Positions 17,079 through 25,255 of a stretch of 64,000 bases of DNA are shown piece by piece. Location of the stretch: positions 1,116,001 to 1,180,000 of the forward strand of contig NZ_CP152342.1 of NCBI RefSeq assembly GCF_045291395.1. The letters run 5' to 3'. The notes beneath the pieces were generated by a model, which did not search any database, was not told where the DNA came from, and saw only the letters and a list, made by a program, of their open reading frames with translations. The DNA comes from MR-S7 sp000400995 (GTDB taxonomy: Bacteria > Pseudomonadota > Gammaproteobacteria > Burkholderiales > Burkholderiaceae_C). Position 1 is the stretch's first letter, and every line of letters starts with the position of its first letter. A program made the position numbers and the translations under genes.

Positions 17079-17926
17079 ATTCCGTGTTTTTCGACCATGC
17101 CACGATCGACGCCTGGATCGCCGAGGATGCGCCGCTCGTGGACCTGACCACCTACCTGCTCGCCGTGGGCGGCCGGCAGGCGCGCATGCGCTTCACCGTC
17201 CGCGGCGAGGCCGTGGCCGCCTGCACCGAGGAGGCCGCGCGCATCGTGCAGCACTGCGGCGGCGCGGTGCAGGCCGTGACCGCCAACGGCGCGCGCGTGG
17301 CGGCGGGCGACGTGCTGCTGGCCGCCACGGGCGATGCGGCCGGCCTGCTGCGCGCCTGGAAGGTGGCGCAGAACCTGCTGGAATATGCCTGCGGCGTGGC
17401 CGGCGCCACCGCGCGCATGGTGCGCGCCGTGCAGGCCGCCGCGCCCGGCGTGGCGGTGCTCACCACGCGCAAGCACGCGCCGGGGCTGCGCCGCATCGCG
17501 CTCAAGGCCACGCTCGCCGGCGGCGCGTTCCCGCACCGCCTGGGCGTGGGCGAGACGGTGCTGGTGTTCCCCCAGCACCGTGCGCTGCTCGGCGGCTGGG
17601 ACGGCGTGGCCGGGCGCCTGGCCGCCGTGGCGCATGCGCTGGCCGAGAAGAAATGCGTGATCGAGGCCCACTCGCTCGACGACGCCCTGCGCGCTGCGGG
17701 CGCGGGGGCGGACGTGGTGCAGTTCGACAAGGCCACGCCCGAAGACCTGCGCGCATGGTGCCCGCCGCTGCGCGAGCGCCATCCGCACCTGCGGCTGCTG
17801 GCCGCGGGCGGCATCCACGCGGGCAACGCGGCGGACTACGCCGCCAGCGGCGTGGATGCGCTGGTCACGAGCAGCCTGCACTACGCCCCGCCCGCCGACG
17901 TGGGCGTGAGCGTGGAAGCGCTGTAG
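17075..17926 (+). CDS. modD: ModD, quinolinate-phosphoribosyltransferase homologue
   Basis: 283-residue NadC-like protein: LTTYLLAVGG at the N-terminus, KVAQNLLEYACGVAG and LTTRKHAPGLRRIALKATLAGG in the core, and DVVQFDKATPEDL near the end. ModD proteins occur in mod operons; their reaction is not well established. It is ATGA-coupled to the permease. The next gene, modE, begins 42 bases downstream. Confidence 0.9.
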   Translation: MNSVFFDHATIDAWIAEDAPLVDLTTYLLAVGGRQARMRFTVRGEAVAACTEEAARIVQHCGGAVQAVTANGARVAAGDVLLAATGDAAGLLRAWKVAQNLLEYACGVAGATARMVRAVQAAAPGVAVLTTRKHAPGLRRIALKATLAGGAFPHRLGVGETVLVFPQHRALLGGWDGVAGRLAAVAHALAEKKCVIEAHSLDDALRAAGAGADVVQFDKATPEDLRAWCPPLRERHPHLRLLAAGGIHAGNAADYAASGVDALVTSSLHYAPPADVGVSVEAL

Positions 17927-17968
17927 GCGGCTTCTCTACACTAGCGTCTTTCAGCGAAAGGGGCGGCC

Positions 17969-18793
17969 ATGGCGGCAGAGGAGCAGGGCGGTGGGCGCAT
18001 CGAATTGCGCGGATCGGTGTGGATGACGGTGGACGGCCGCAGCTTGGGCGGCCCGGGCCGGGTCGAACTGCTGACGCACATCGCCACGCACGGCTCGATC
18101 ACCCGGGCGGCCAAGGCCATGGGCATGAGCTACAAGGCCGCGTGGGATGCCATCGACACCATGAACCAGCTCGCCGGCGAGCCGCTGGTCGAGCGGCTGG
18201 TGGGCGGCAAGGGCGGGGGCGGCACGCGCCTGACCGACCGGGGAATGCGGCTGGTGCGCAGCTTCGGCGTGATCGAGCGCGCGCACCGCCGTTTCGTGGA
18301 CCAGCTCAGCGTGCAGGCGCAGGGCGTGGCCGATGATTTGCTTTTGATACGGAGGATGGGAATGAGGACGAGCGCACGCAACCAATTCTTTGGCACGGTG
18401 TCCCGCGTGACCGCCGGCGCCGTGAACGACGAGATCGCGCTGGAGGTGCCCGGCATGGGCGCGGCCATCGTGGCCATCGTCACGCACGGCAGCGCGGTGG
18501 ACCTGGGGCTGGTGCCGGGCGCCGAGGCGTTCGCGCTGGTGAAGGCGTCGTCGGTCATCGTGGTGACCGACGACCACGGCGCGCGCTTCTCGGCGCGCAA
18601 CCGGCTGCAGGGCACGGTCTCGCGCGTGCAGAAGGGCGCCGTGAACACCGAGGTGGTGATCGGCCTGCCGGGCGGCGGCGCGGTGGCCGCCATCGTCACC
18701 AACGAGAGCTGCGACGCGCTGGGCCTGGCGCCGGGCGTGGCGGCGTCGGCCCTGTTCAAGGCGTCGAGCGTGATCGTCGGCGTCCCGGCCTGA
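17969..18793 (+). CDS. modE: ModE, molybdate-responsive repressor
   Basis: 274-residue full-length ModE. The N-terminal winged helix-turn-helix (LTHIATHGSITRAAKAMGMS, YKAAWDAIDTMN) binds DNA. Two Mop/TOBE domains follow, each opening with the conserved SARNQ/RL..GTVSRV motif near residues 130 and 202. With molybdate bound it dimerises and represses mod promoters. RBS AAAGGGG precedes ATG 17969. The two ModE-like operators at 8300 and 8383 are the likely targets, making the island a self-limiting loop. Confidence 0.93.
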   Translation: MAAEEQGGGRIELRGSVWMTVDGRSLGGPGRVELLTHIATHGSITRAAKAMGMSYKAAWDAIDTMNQLAGEPLVERLVGGKGGGGTRLTDRGMRLVRSFGVIERAHRRFVDQLSVQAQGVADDLLLIRRMGMRTSARNQFFGTVSRVTAGAVNDEIALEVPGMGAAIVAIVTHGSAVDLGLVPGAEAFALVKASSVIVVTDDHGARFSARNRLQGTVSRVQKGAVNTEVVIGLPGGGAVAAIVTNESCDALGLAPGVAASALFKASSVIVGVPA

Positions 18794-18810
18794 GACCCCT
18801 GCGCGGGGTC
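18794..18810. terminator. Hairpin between convergent modE and OmpA-lipoprotein genes
   Basis: GACCCC-TGCGC-GGGGTC, a 6-bp GC stem directly after the modE stop and overlapping the stop of the convergent gene. It has no T tract, so it is at best a weak bidirectional terminator. Confidence 0.35.
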
Positions 18811-19729
18811 AGCGCGAGCGCAGGGTGCCGCGCTCGTCGGCGATGACCACCTCCACGCGGCGGTTCAGCGCGCGGCCCTCGGGCGTGGCGTTGCTGGCCA
18901 CCGGATACGACTTGCCGTAGCCGCGCGTGGTGATGCGGCTGGCATCCACTCCGCGCATGGTCAGCGCCTGCTGCACGGCCTGGGCGCGCCGTTCGGAGAG
19001 CGTGAGGTTGGTCGCGTCCGAGCCCACCGAGTCGGTGTGGCCTTCGATCAGCAGGCGGCGGTCGGGGTACTGCTTGAGGAAGTCCGCGAGCGTATCCAGC
19101 CGCGGCCCGGCGGTGGGCAGCAGTTGCGCCTTGCCGAACTCGAACAACACGTCGCCCAGTGTCACCAGCAGGCCGCGCTCGGTCTGCTGCGCCTGCAGTT
19201 CCTTCAGCCGGGCCTCCAGCGCGGCGGCACGTGCGTTGGCCTGTGCGGCCTGGGCATTGGCCTGCGCGGCCTGCGCCTGGGCGCTGCCCACCTGGGCCTG
19301 CGCGGCGGCGGCCTGGCCGCGTGCGGCTTCGGCCTCGCGCGTGCGGGCGTTCAGGCGCAGGCGGTCGGCTTCGGCGTTGGCGTCCTTCATCTGGTCCTCG
19401 GCGGTACGGGCCTGGGTCAGGGCCGTGGCGGTAGCGGCGCTCTGGCGTGCGAGGTAGGCCTGGTGGCGGGCCTCGGGGCCGTCGGCATCCTTTTGCCAGG
19501 CACTGTCGGCGCGGGCCAGCGCGTCGGTGGCGTTCTTCAGCTCCAGCGGGGCGCGGCGCGCCACCTCGGGGTTGGACGCGGCGGTGTTGACCATCGTGCG
19601 CGCCTGGTCGAGCTCGGGCGGGGGCTCGCGCGTGGCACAGGCGGACAGTGCCAGGACGGCGGCCATGGCGATGGCGCCGCTGGCAAGGCGCGGCGCGCGG
19701 GAATGCGGGAAGGTGATGCGTTCAGTCAT
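18809..19729 (-). CDS. OmpA-family lipoprotein with DUF4398 region
   Basis: 306 residues. Lipobox LALSAC puts the lipidated Cys at about residue 31. A DUF4398-like part follows (LDQARTMVNTAASNP), then a long Ala/Gln-rich coiled coil (about 100-185) with repeated QAAQANA units, and a C-terminal OmpA peptidoglycan-binding domain (LFEFGKAQLLPTA, EGHTDSVGSDATNLTLSERRAQAV, NRRVEVVI). It is an outer-membrane lipoprotein that should tether the membrane to peptidoglycan. It follows a smaller DUF4398 lipoprotein in the same direction. Confidence 0.9.
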   Translation of the reverse strand: MTERITFPHSRAPRLASGAIAMAAVLALSACATREPPPELDQARTMVNTAASNPEVARRAPLELKNATDALARADSAWQKDADGPEARHQAYLARQSAATATALTQARTAEDQMKDANAEADRLRLNARTREAEAARGQAAAAQAQVGSAQAQAAQANAQAAQANARAAALEARLKELQAQQTERGLLVTLGDVLFEFGKAQLLPTAGPRLDTLADFLKQYPDRRLLIEGHTDSVGSDATNLTLSERRAQAVQQALTMRGVDASRITTRGYGKSYPVASNATPEGRALNRRVEVVIADERGTLRSR

Positions 19730-19768
19730 GTCGGAACTCCGTGTAGGGCTTGGGCGAAGAAGGGGCGG

Positions 19769-20155
19769 TTACCGCGGGGAGCGGCGCTGCAGCTCATCGC
19801 TCAGGGCGCGCACGGAGTCCTGCACCTCGCGCACCGCGCGCTCGCTGCGCGTGGCCTGCGCCTTGGCCTCGGCCAGGCGTGCGTCGGCCTGGGCCTGCTC
19901 GGCCAGGCGGCGGGCTTCGTCGTAGTCCTTGTTGTCCATGGCGCGCTGGGCATTGGCGAGCTTGTCGCGCGCCGCCTGCAACTCGACCGGTGCGGCCGCC
20001 GCCGTATCGGGCGTGGTGGTGACGCGGTCCACCGTGCTCTTGGCCACGGCCATCTGCTCGCGCGGAGCGGGGGTGCTGGAACAAGCGCCGAGCGCCAGGG
20101 TTGCGGCCAGTGCGGCCCACAGGGGCGCGCGTTTGGCGGAAAGGGCGAGAGGCAT
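19769..20155 (-). CDS. Small DUF4398 lipoprotein
   Basis: 128 residues with lipobox LALGACSS and a predicted helical DUF4398 body (AARDKLANAQRAMDNKDYDEARRLAEQAQADARLAEAKA). The start ATG at 20155 has GGAGAAA upstream on the minus strand. It is probably co-transcribed with the OmpA-type lipoprotein 39 bases downstream. Function is unknown; cell-envelope localisation is inferred from the lipobox. Confidence 0.85.
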   Translation of the reverse strand: MPLALSAKRAPLWAALAATLALGACSSTPAPREQMAVAKSTVDRVTTTPDTAAAAPVELQAARDKLANAQRAMDNKDYDEARRLAEQAQADARLAEAKAQATRSERAVREVQDSVRALSDELQRRSPR

Positions 20156-20286
20156 GGTTTTTCTCCTTGATCGCGTTGTGTGCCGGGCCATTGTTGGCGT
20201 GCACTGCAGGGCGCGCGCGTCGGCCTGGGGGTGCACATCGGCGTCGGTTTGGTCCGACTTTCGCGTAGGAGAAAAAAGAAAGAGGT

Positions 20287-20385
20287 GACGAGCCTTACCC
20301 CCGGCACTGGCTCCACAGTTAGGGCTGCTTGGTTCCCCACCTGACCCGGTTGGCCGCTTCACCATGCGGGGAGGCCCGTCGGGAT
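20287..20385 (-). ncRNA. ffs: 4.5S RNA (bacterial SRP RNA)
   Basis: Read on the minus strand, the region contains the SRP core GGTCAGGTGGGGAACCAAGC followed by AGCC, matching the conserved Ffh-binding helix and GGAA tetraloop. The outer helix pairs GGGCCU (20372-20377) with AGGCUC (20290-20295). A U-rich stretch TCTTTCTTTTTTC follows the 3' end. It lies between the DUF4398 gene and dnaX, and ffs near dnaX is common. Exact ends are estimated. Confidence 0.88.
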
Positions 20386-20546
20386 GGGATTCTACCCCCT
20401 GTGGCGCTTCGCGCCTTCCCCTTCTCTCGAATTGCTGCGCAATGCGGGAAGGGGGATGACACCGGCGCGGCGGGGCGGCCCTTGCGCGGTGTCTCTCGCA
20501 AGGCGCGCGCCGGTATCGGGCGGCGTGGGTCATAGAATCACCCCCC

Positions 20547-22413
20547 ATGTCTTATCTCGTGCTCGCCCGCAAATACCGTCCCAAGACCTTCTCGGAGATG
20601 GTGGGCCAGGAGCACGTGGTGCAGGCGCTGACCAACGCGCTCACGCAGCAGCGGCTGCACCATGCCTATCTGTTCACCGGCACGCGCGGCGTGGGCAAGA
20701 CCACGGTGTCGCGCATCCTGGCCAAGTCGCTCAACTGCCAGGGGGCGGATGGGCAGGGCGGCATCACTGCCACGCCGTGCGGCGTGTGTCCCGCGTGCAC
20801 CGACATCGACAGCGGCCGCTTTCCCGACTACACCGAGCTGGACGCGGCCTCCAACCGCGGCGTGGACGAGGTGCAGGGCCTGCTGGAGCAGGCCGTCTAC
20901 AAGCCGGTGCAGGGGCGCTTCAAGGTCTTCATGATCGACGAAGTGCACATGCTCACGAACACGGCGTTCAACGCCATGCTCAAGACGCTGGAGGAGCCGC
21001 CCGAGTACCTCAAGTTCGTGCTCGCCACGACCGACCCGCAGAAGGTGCCGGTCACGGTGCTCTCGCGCTGCCTGCAGTTCAACCTGCGCCCGATGGCGCC
21101 CGAGACGGTGCTGGAGCATCTCACGCGCGTGCTGGCGCAGGAGAGCGTGCCTGCCGAGCCGCAGGCGCTGCGCCTGCTGGCGCGCGCGGCGCGCGGATCG
21201 ATGCGCGATGCGCTGTCGCTCACCGACCAGGCCATCGCCTTCGGCAGCGGCCAGCTGCAGGAGGCGGGCGTGCGCCAGATGCTGGGCAGCGTGGACCGGG
21301 GCCATGTGTTCCGGCTGATCGACGCGCTGGCGCGCGGCGACGGGAAGACCGTGGTGGAGACCGCCGATGCGCTGCGCCTGCATGGCCTGTCCGCTGCCTC
21401 CACGCTGGAAGAGATGAGCGCCGTGCTGCAGCGTATGGCCGTGCTGCAGGCCGTGCCGCAGATGGCCGTGGACGCCAGCGACCCCGAGGCCGCCGAAATC
21501 GCCCGCCTGGCGGCCGCCATGCCTGCCGACGAGACGCAGCTGCTCTACAGCATCTGCCTGCATGGCCGCACCGAACTGGGCCTGGCACCCGACGAATATG
21601 CCGCGCTGACCATGGCGCTGCTGCGGCTGCTGGCCTTCAAGCCCGCTGCTTCGGCTGAAAAAAACTCTGACGCCGCCTGAGCCGGCTGCGCCGCCGCGGG
21701 TGGCACCTCAGCCGGCCGCACCTCAGCCGGCCGCGGCGCCTGTGCCTGCCGCACCGCCGCAGGCCCTGTCGCCCGAGGACGTGAACCAGGCCGTCAGCGA
21801 AGCGCTGCACGACGCCGCTCCCGACACCGCCCGCAGGGCGGAACCCGTGCGCCTGCCTGTGCGGGCACCCGAGGATTTGAGGCGAAATCAGCCTCCAGCG
21901 CCTGCCAGCCAAGCGCAAGCAGCTCCTGAAACCGTAGCGATCCCGGTGCGCTCCGCGCCCGAGCCCGGCGTACGGCTGCAGCCGCAGGGGGTGCCTGCGG
22001 GCGTGCCTGCATCGGCCCGGCTCGTGCCGACCGAGGAGGGCGACGTCTGGCATGCCACGGTGCAGCAGCTCATCGCCCAGGAGGCCATCACCGCGCTGGT
22101 GCGCGAGCTGGCGCTGCAGTCGCAGCTCGTCGCGCGCGACGCAGACCACTGGCTGCTGCGCGTGGAGCGCGAATCGCTCAACCAGCCCACGGCGCGCGAG
22201 CGCCTGCGCGCCGCGCTGGAGGCGGCGGGCCACGCGCGCCAGATCGCCGTGGAGGTGGGCAAGGTGATCGACAGCCCCGCACTGCGCAATGCCCACGCTG
22301 CGGCCGAGCGCCAGCGGGCGGCCGAGGAGATCGTGCATGGCGATCCCTACGTGCAGCGGCTCATGCGCGACTTCGGGGCGAAAATCGTCCCAGGCAGCAT
22401 CAAGCCCGCATAG
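20547..22413 (+). CDS. dnaX: DNA polymerase III subunits gamma/tau, frame break at an A7 run
   Basis: The first frame (20547-21680, 377 residues) is a canonical clamp-loader ATPase: TGTRGVGKTTVSRILAK Walker A, zinc ligands CGVCPAC, MIDEVHML Walker B, SRCLQF sensor. It ends EKNSDAA-stop right after the A7 run 21658-21664. The tau C-terminus (Pro/Ala-rich linker, then HATVQQLIAQEAITALVRELALQ... to 22413) lies in the +1 frame. With A6 the reading AEKTLTPPEPAAPP gives one tau protein of about 621 residues. The run could be a sequencing or real indel, or a transcriptional slippage site making both gamma and tau. A palindromic repeat is read in frame at 21880-21937. Confidence 0.9.
21880..21937 (-). 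repeat. Comamonad palindromic repeat copy inside dnaX tau linker
   Basis: CAGCCTCCAGCGCCTG, CCAGC, CAAGCGCAAGCAGCTCCTG in reverse orientation. It is read through in frame as part of the low-complexity linker of tau. Confidence 0.65.
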
Positions 22414-22469
22414 AACAAGCCCCCCTCTCCCGGGGAAACGGATCAACCAGAGAAAGCAAAGGAAACACC

Positions 22470-22802
22470 ATGTTCAACAAGGGACAGCTCGCCGGCCTCA
22501 TGAAGCAGGCCCAGGCCATGCAGGACAACCTCAAGAAGGCGCAGGACGAGCTGGGCAGCATCGAGGTCGAGGGCGAATCCGGCGCCGGCCTCGTCAAGGT
22601 GCTGATGACCTGCAAGCACGACGTCAAGCGCGTCACCATCGACCCGAGCCTGCTGGCCGACGACAAGGACATGCTCGAAGACCTGGTGGCCGCCGCCTTC
22701 AACGCCGCGGTGCGCAAGGCCGAGGAAACCTCGCAGGAGAAGATGGGCAAGATCACGGCCGGCATGCCGGGCCTGCCCGGCGGGATGAAGTTCCCCTTCT
22801 GA
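22470..22802 (+). CDS. YbaB/EbfC nucleoid-associated protein
   Basis: 110 residues, the usual length for the family, with MKQAQAMQDNLKKAQDELG and VKVLMTCKHDVKRVTIDPSLL. It is a dimeric DNA-binding protein. AAAGGAA precedes the ATG. The order dnaX-ybaB-recR is conserved across bacteria and links the three to replication and recombination. Confidence 0.95.
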   Translation: MFNKGQLAGLMKQAQAMQDNLKKAQDELGSIEVEGESGAGLVKVLMTCKHDVKRVTIDPSLLADDKDMLEDLVAAAFNAAVRKAEETSQEKMGKITAGMPGLPGGMKFPF

Positions 22803-22816
22803 CCTGTGCAGGGCGC

Positions 22817-23407
22817 ATGTCCGACACCAGCTCCCTCGACGCGCTGATCCAGGCGCTGCGGCGCCTGCCGGGCGTGGGCGTGAAGTCGGCGCAGCGCATG
22901 GCCTTCCACCTGCTGCAGCACGACCGCGAGGGCGCGCAGGTGCTCTCGCGCACGCTCGCGCAGGCGGCTTCGAGCGTGCGCCACTGCGAGCGCTGCCACA
23001 CCTTCACCGAGGGCGCGGTGTGCGAGGTCTGCCTCGACCCCGGGCGCGACGCGACGCGCCTTGCGGTGGTGGAGACGCCGGCCGACCAGTCCGCGATGGA
23101 GCGCACGGGCGCGTTCAAGGGCCTGTACTTCGTGCTCATGGGGCGGCTGTCGCCGCTCGACGGCGTGGGGCCGCGCGACATCGGCGTGCACAAGCTGCTG
23201 GAGCGCGCCAGCGACGGCGTGGTGCAGGAGGTGATCCTGGCCACCAGCTTCACCGCCGAGGGCGAGGCCACGGCCCATGCCATCGGCGAGGCGCTCAAGC
23301 GCCGGGGCGTGCATGTCACGCGCCTGGCGCGCGGCGTGCCCGTGGGCAGCGAGCTGGAGTACGTGGACCTGGGCACCATTGCTCATGCGCTCGCGGACCG
23401 GCGCTGA
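22817..23407 (+). CDS. recR: Recombination mediator RecR
   Basis: 196 residues. N-terminal HhH (RRLPGVGVKSAQRMAFHLL), zinc finger CERCHTFTEGAVCEVC, and Toprim domain (LAVVETPADQSAMERTGAFKGLYFVLMG). It acts with RecO and RecF to load RecA at gaps. The ATG at 22817 lies 14 bases after the ybaB stop. Confidence 0.95.
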   Translation: MSDTSSLDALIQALRRLPGVGVKSAQRMAFHLLQHDREGAQVLSRTLAQAASSVRHCERCHTFTEGAVCEVCLDPGRDATRLAVVETPADQSAMERTGAFKGLYFVLMGRLSPLDGVGPRDIGVHKLLERASDGVVQEVILATSFTAEGEATAHAIGEALKRRGVHVTRLARGVPVGSELEYVDLGTIAHALADRR

Positions 23408-23413
23408 TGATGC

Positions 23414-23465
23414 TCTTCAATCGATAGCTGCTGGCGCTTGTCTGCCAAGCGATATAGGCCAAAAA
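23414..23465 (+). repeat. Comamonad palindromic repeat after recR
   Basis: ATAGCTGCTGGCGCTTG, TCTGC, CAAGCGATATAGGCC followed by an A tract. It fills the gap between recR and the MAPEG gene and could form a transcript-end hairpin. Confidence 0.78.
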
Positions 23466-23479
23466 CACTACCAATCACC

Positions 23480-23887
23480 ATGAACACGACGATGCACGTG
23501 GCACGGTTCACCGTGGCCTATTGGTGCGTACTCATCGCCGCGCTGCTGCCCATGGCCTGCGCACTGCTGGCCAAGCGCGGGAGCTTCCGCGGCAAGGACA
23601 ACCACGACCCGCGCGCCTGGCTGGCCCGCCAGACGGGCTGGCGCGCCCGCGCCAACGCGGCGCAGGCCAACAGCTTCGAGGCGCTGCCGTTCTTCATCGG
23701 CGCCGTGGTCATCGCGCACCAGCTCGGTGCGCCCCAGATGATGCTGGACATGCTGGCCTTCGTGTTCGTGATGCTGCGCATCTCCTACATCACCATGTAC
23801 GTGGGCGACATGCCCACCGTGCGCAGCGCCGTCTGGGCCGCCGGGCTGCTGGTCAATATCGCCATCCTGCTGCTGGGCTGGCGCTGA
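23480..23887 (+). CDS. MAPEG-family membrane protein
   Basis: 135 residues with four hydrophobic segments. The MAPEG wording is clear: RQTGWRARANAAQANSFEALPFF and RISYITMYVGDMPTVRS. Eicosanoid/glutathione-metabolism relatives exist in eukaryotes; the bacterial role is unknown. I chose ATG 23480 over the longer frame from 23438, which would read the upstream repeat. Confidence 0.85.
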   Translation: MNTTMHVARFTVAYWCVLIAALLPMACALLAKRGSFRGKDNHDPRAWLARQTGWRARANAAQANSFEALPFFIGAVVIAHQLGAPQMMLDMLAFVFVMLRISYITMYVGDMPTVRSAVWAAGLLVNIAILLLGWR

Positions 23888-24005
23888 CGCGGCGGGCGGA
23901 AGGTACGTAGTTCCCCGACAGGGTTCCCCCCATACCGCAAGCGCGCGGGGTCGGGCACGATTGCTGCACTGCAACATGCAGTGTTGTTTCCATAGTCATC
24001 AGGCC

Positions 24006-25037
24006 ATGCCTCCCTTGTCCATCAGCCGCCGCCGGTTCGGCCAGTGGTGCGCACTGTCCGCCATGCCCGCCTGGGCGCGCGCGCAGCCGCGTGCGGGCGA
24101 GCGGGTGCGCATCGCCGTGGGCGGGCAGAGCGTGCTGTACTACCTGCCGCTCACCGTGGCGCAGGAGCTGGGCTTCTTCCGCGACGAGGGGCTGGACGTG
24201 CAGGTCCAGGACCACCCGGGCGGCGCGCTGGCGTTGCGGGCCGTGCACGAGGGCGAGGCCGACGTGTGCTGCGGCGCCTACGACCACGTCATCCGCCAGC
24301 AGCCGCAGGGCGCCGTGCTGCGCAGCCTGGTGCTGCTGGGGCGCACGCCGCAACTGGCGCTGGCGGCCTCGGTGCGCAACTGGCCGGTACGCAGCGTGGC
24401 GGGCTTCAAGGGCCTGCGCGTGGGCGTGACGGCGCCGGGCTCGTCCACGCAGTTCCTGGCGAGCCTGTGGCTCAACCAGTCGGGCGTGCCGCTGGACCAG
24501 GTCACCTTCGTGGGCACGGGCACCGCGGCCTCGGCGCTGGCGGCCCTGCGCCAGGGGCGGGTGCATGCGCTGTGCCACGCCGACCCGGTGCTCACCATGC
24601 TGGAGCAGCGCGGCGAGGTGCGGCTGCTGGCCGACACGCGCACGCTGAAAGGCTCGGCGGAAATTTTCGGCGGCTCCATGCCCGGGGCCTGCCTCTATGC
24701 GCCGCAGGCCTTCGTGCAGCGCCAGCCGGCCCAAGTGCAGGCGCTGGCCAATGCGCTGGTGCATGCCCTCAAGTGGCTGCAGACGGCCAGCCCCGCGGAC
24801 CTGGTGCGCGTGGTGCCCCAGCCGTTCCTGCTGGGCGACCGCAGCGCCTACCTGGCGGCCTTCCACAAGGTGCGCGAAACCCTGTCGCCCGACGGCCTGA
24901 TGCCCGACGACGGCCCTGCCACGGCCCTGCGCGCGGTGGCCCGGCTGCAGCCGGAGTTTTCGCCCACGCGGGTGGACCTGCACAAGACGTTCAGCAACGA
25001 CTGGGTGCGCAAGGCCAAGCTCAAGTTCCAGATCTGA
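24006..25037 (+). CDS. ABC substrate-binding protein of the SsuA/ThiY (NMT1) type
   Basis: 343 residues. A Tat-like signal SRRRFGQW precedes a hydrophobic stretch ending in AWARAQ. The mature part has the NMT1/SsuA pattern: VLYYLPLTVAQELGFFRDEGLDVQV, GVTAPGSSTQFLASLWL, GACLYAPQAFVQ. It should bind a small organic ligand such as a sulfonate or pyrimidine. No permease or ATPase is adjacent, so it is an orphan. ATG 24006 is preferred to the longer frame from 23961. Confidence 0.8.
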   Translation: MPPLSISRRRFGQWCALSAMPAWARAQPRAGERVRIAVGGQSVLYYLPLTVAQELGFFRDEGLDVQVQDHPGGALALRAVHEGEADVCCGAYDHVIRQQPQGAVLRSLVLLGRTPQLALAASVRNWPVRSVAGFKGLRVGVTAPGSSTQFLASLWLNQSGVPLDQVTFVGTGTAASALAALRQGRVHALCHADPVLTMLEQRGEVRLLADTRTLKGSAEIFGGSMPGACLYAPQAFVQRQPAQVQALANALVHALKWLQTASPADLVRVVPQPFLLGDRSAYLAAFHKVRETLSPDGLMPDDGPATALRAVARLQPEFSPTRVDLHKTFSNDWVRKAKLKFQI

Positions 25038-25091
25038 AAGGGGTGTGCGGCGGCGCTAAAGTGGGCGGTTTCACGTTCACAGGAACCGCAT

Positions 25092-25244
25092 ATGTCGTTC
25101 AACCTCAGCATCGGACCGCTCGTCTCCCTGATCGCCGGGATCCTCATCCTGGTCATGCCCAAGCTGCTCAACCTGATCGTGGCGCTGTACCTGATCGCGA
25201 TCGGCATCCTGGGCCTGGTGGGGGCGCACAACCTGCGCCTGTAA
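25092..25244 (+). CDS. DUF3096 small membrane protein
   Basis: 50 residues, almost entirely two hydrophobic segments: LVSLIAGILILVMPKLLN and IVALYLIAIGILGLVGA, ending in HNLRL. This matches the short DUF3096 family of unknown role. ATG 25092, stop 25244, with AGGAA eight bases upstream. Confidence 0.8.
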   Translation: MSFNLSIGPLVSLIAGILILVMPKLLNLIVALYLIAIGILGLVGAHNLRL

Positions 25245-25255
25245 CCAGGTTCCAG

